Source: JAPHTQ01 sp050287105
GTDB lineage: Bacteria > Pseudomonadota > Gammaproteobacteria > Thiohalomonadales > Thiohalomonadaceae
Direction of reading: 5' to 3'
DNA length: 13,574 nt
Assembly (NCBI GenBank): GCA_050287105.1
Contig: JBNKBG010000068.1
Span: forward strand, 1 to 13,574
Positions 11,951 to 13,574 of the stretch are shown in pieces (the stretch's first letter is position 1; every line of letters starts with the position of its first letter). The notes under the pieces were generated by a model that saw only the letters and a list, made by a program, of their open reading frames with translations, was not told the origin of the DNA and searched no databases. The position numbers and the translations under genes were made by a program.

Positions 11951-12035
11951 AGGTGACAGGTAACAGGTTGCAGGTCACAGGAAGGAACCCATCCAGGCGC
12001 GGTTACTGTTACCTGCAACCTGTGACCTGTAACCT
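11951..12035. repeat. Inverted repeat built from tandem heptads
   Basis: The left arm is four heptads of the form AGGTNNC (11951-11978) and the right arm four of the form GNNACCT (12008-12035). They are complementary at 25 of 28 positions around a 29-base loop. This is the main feature in the first half of the 356-base gap 11909-12264. It looks like a dispersed intergenic repeat; there is no T-run, so it is not a standard terminator. Confidence 0.8.
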
Positions 12036-12162
12036 GCACCATTCATTCCAGCGCAGATCATTTGAATCCCAATGCCTGAGTGAAACCTAGTGGACATTGT
12101 AATCCCGCTTCCCCCTTCCACCCCGTCACAATATTTCCACTTTTTGTAGGGCTTTATTCGTC

Positions 12163-12175
12163 TAAGCCATTGATT
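12163..12175 (-). promoter_or_regulatory. Predicted IHF-binding site
   Basis: The minus strand reads AATCAATGGCTTA, a full match to the IHF core WATCAANNNNTTR. It ends about 18 bases upstream of the -24 element of the sigma-54 promoter, where a bend would bring an upstream activator to the polymerase. Confidence 0.55.
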
Positions 12176-12192
12176 CCCTGTGGACACTCTGC

Positions 12193-12208
12193 TGGCATGA
12201 TGTTTGCG
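12193..12208 (+). promoter_or_regulatory. Sigma-54 (-24/-12) promoter of the hydrogenase operon
   Basis: TGGCATGATGTTTGCG has the invariant GG and GC at the required 12-base offset and matches TGGCACG-N4-TTGCW except at two positions. Transcription should start near 12219, about 46 bases before the hybO ATG. RpoN with a HupR/HoxA-type activator commonly controls uptake hydrogenases; I could not identify the activator's own site. Confidence 0.7.
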
Positions 12209-12264
12209 CTATTGCTCCTGTATGCCAATAACACCTTAATCTATAGGGGAATGGGAGCGGACGA

Positions 12265-13398
12265 ATGAGCACCAGCGACGAAAACTTCGAATTACTTGAA
12301 AAGCGGTTGGGTATCAGCCGCCGCAGCTTTCTCAAATTCTGTACCGGCATCGCCGCGACGATGGGGCTCACCTCGGAGCAGGCGATGGCGATGGCCGAGG
12401 CGGTAGCCTCCCCGCGCAAACGCCCGGTGGTGATCTGGCTTCACGGCCAGGAGTGCACCGGCCCGACTGAAACCCTGTTGCGCGGTGAACATCCGACGCT
12501 GGAACGGCTGATCCTGGAGATGATCTCTCTCGACTACCACCAGACTCTGGACGCTGGCGCAGGCCATCAGGTCGAGGCGGCGAAAGAGGCATCGATGGAA
12601 GCCAACAAGGGCAAATACATCCTGGTGGTCGAAGGCTCCATCCCCACCAAGGACGGCGGCATCTACTGCAAGATCGCCAACAAGACCATGCTGCAACACA
12701 CCCTCGAAGCGGCGGAACACGCGGCGGCCATCGTCGCCTTCGGCTCCTGCGCCTCCTGGGGCGGCGTGCAGTCCACCGGCCCCAACCCGACCGAGGCCAA
12801 GGGCGTCTCCGCCATCCTGCCGAACAAGACCGTGATCAACATTCCGGGCTGCCCGCCCAACCCCTACAACTTCCTCGCCACGGTGATGCACTTCCTCACC
12901 TTCGGCAGCCTGCCGGAACTGGACGACCAGAACCGTCCCAAATTCGCCTACGGCCGCCTGATCCACGAAAACTGCTACCGCCGTCCGCACTTCGACGCCG
13001 GTCGCTTCGCCAAGGAGTTCGGCGACGAGGGTCACAAGCAGGGCTGGTGTCTCTACAAGCTCGGCTGCAAAGGCCCGGAGACCCACGCCAACTGCGGCGT
13101 TATCGAGTTCAACGACATCGGCGGCGGTACCTGGCCCATCGGTGTCGGTCACCCCTGCTTCGGCTGTACCGAAGACGGCGTCGGCTTCACCAAGCCGCTG
13201 TTCAGTCTCTCCGATGTGAAGACCCACACCCCGCCCAACGAATTCCCGCTGATCGACGAACGCGAAGGCGCCACCGGCATGACCCTCGGGGCAGCGGCCG
13301 TCACCGGCGCGGTGATCGGTGCAGCGGTTGGGGCCAGTGTCGTCGCCGCGGGCAAGCTGGGGAACAAGGACGATTCAAGCAGCGACAACCAGGGTTAA
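12265..13398 (+). CDS. hybO: [NiFe] hydrogenase small subunit, HybO-like
   Basis: A 377-residue periplasmic electron-transfer subunit of a Hyd-2-like hydrogenase. The N-terminus carries a twin-arginine signal (R19-R20 in SRRSFLKF). Distal cluster ligands are H234, C237, C262 and C268; medial [3Fe-4S] ligands are C277, C298 and C301; proximal ligands are C64, C162 (GSCASWGG) and C196 (PGCPPNP). The fourth proximal ligand is missing: where E. coli HybO has CTGC, this protein has CTGP (C64, P67, codon CCG 12463-12465). A Gly/Ala/Val-rich helix near 339-362 is the C-terminal membrane anchor. Much of the centre (FAYGRLIHENC.RRPHFDAGRFAKEFGDEGH) is almost identical to E. coli HybO. ATG 12265 has GGAGCGG upstream. 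hybA follows after 10 bases. Confidence 0.95.
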   Translation: MSTSDENFELLEKRLGISRRSFLKFCTGIAATMGLTSEQAMAMAEAVASPRKRPVVIWLHGQECTGPTETLLRGEHPTLERLILEMISLDYHQTLDAGAGHQVEAAKEASMEANKGKYILVVEGSIPTKDGGIYCKIANKTMLQHTLEAAEHAAAIVAFGSCASWGGVQSTGPNPTEAKGVSAILPNKTVINIPGCPPNPYNFLATVMHFLTFGSLPELDDQNRPKFAYGRLIHENCYRRPHFDAGRFAKEFGDEGHKQGWCLYKLGCKGPETHANCGVIEFNDIGGGTWPIGVGHPCFGCTEDGVGFTKPLFSLSDVKTHTPPNEFPLIDEREGATGMTLGAAAVTGAVIGAAVGASVVAAGKLGNKDDSSSDNQG

Positions 13399-13408
13399 GG
13401 GGGCTGCC

Positions 13409-13574
13409 ATGAAACGTCGTGACTTTCTCAAGGCCGCCGTCGGTGTTCCCGCCCTCTGTGGCGCGAGCATCGTCGAAGCGCGGCCGAATCTGGAGCCGGC
13501 GCCCGAGGCGATCGGCATGTTGTTCGATTCCACTCTCTGCGTCGGCTGCAAAGCCTGTGTCGCTGCCTGTAAAG
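13409..13574 (+). CDS. hybA: HybA-like ferredoxin subunit of the hydrogenase, N-terminal fragment
   Basis: The first 55 codons are present; the gene runs off the right edge. A twin-arginine signal (KRRDFLKAA) precedes a cleavable hydrophobic stretch, then GMLFDSTLCVGCKACVAACK, the first 4Fe-4S cysteine cluster as in E. coli HybA. In that system HybA passes electrons from the small subunit to the membrane protein HybB and the quinone pool. The start ATG 13409 has AAGGGGG upstream. The order hybO-hybA supports a Hyd-2-like operon with hybB and hybC expected beyond the window. Confidence 0.9.
   Translation, partial: MKRRDFLKAAVGVPALCGASIVEARPNLEPAPEAIGMLFDSTLCVGCKACVAACK

Noticed and set aside
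12292..13227. 311-codon minus-strand open frame opposite hybO
   Set aside because: Shadow of a GC-rich gene with strong family match on the plus strand; the mirror product has no recognisable features.

Overview
The window looks like the chromosome of a GC-rich gammaproteobacterium. thiS, thiG and trmB are recognisable gammaproteobacterial orthologues, the nitroreductase is close to E. coli NfsB, and the right edge starts a Hyb-type (HybO-HybA) periplasmic [NiFe] hydrogenase locus. Together with the energy metabolism this fits a facultatively chemolithotrophic, possibly sulfur-oxidising lineage, but that placement is inference. No marker in the window fixes genus.

Layout, left to right. (1) Positions 1-185 hold the end of a diiron metallo-beta-lactamase-fold protein, followed by a bidirectional terminator. 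(2) A compact multi-hairpin element (265-415) lies just downstream of a minus-strand tRNA-Gly(CCC). The tRNA has a clear promoter, and the element sits between it and the terminator, so it may be co-transcribed. (3) thiS and thiG (thiazole synthesis) are read divergently from the tRNA. (4) A block of about 7.5 kb (1716-9210) sits between thiG and trmB, genes I recall as neighbours in Pseudomonas. It encodes an OmpR/PhoB-type response regulator, a free-standing copy of that regulator's DNA-binding domain, a TIGR03032-family protein, a secreted FG-GAP/VCBS-repeat protein with a GlyGly-CTERM-like tail, and a large hybrid histidine kinase with an Hpt domain. Two intergenic regions in this block each carry four copies of TCAAAC at an exact 11-bp period, ending 10 bp before a -10-like hexamer. 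That is the geometry of a PhoB-type operator. (5) trmB is followed by a lysis pair (GH108 endolysin plus GTA-type 3TM holin) and an NfsB-type nitroreductase. (6) The 356-bp gap before the hydrogenase holds a heptad-based inverted repeat, a near-consensus IHF site and a sigma-54 -24/-12 promoter. (7) hybO is complete and the start of hybA runs off the window.

How the parts may work together. The kinase, response regulator and stand-alone winged-helix protein plausibly form one signalling circuit. It would control, through the 11-bp repeats, the winged-helix gene itself and the TIGR03032/FG-GAP operon, which encodes a secreted, calcium-binding surface protein. This module looks like the best candidate for an undescribed system. 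The structured element beside the tRNA (two loop-loop complementarities, one of which works better in the minus-strand RNA) and a HybO with Pro in place of a proximal-cluster Cys are the other notable points.
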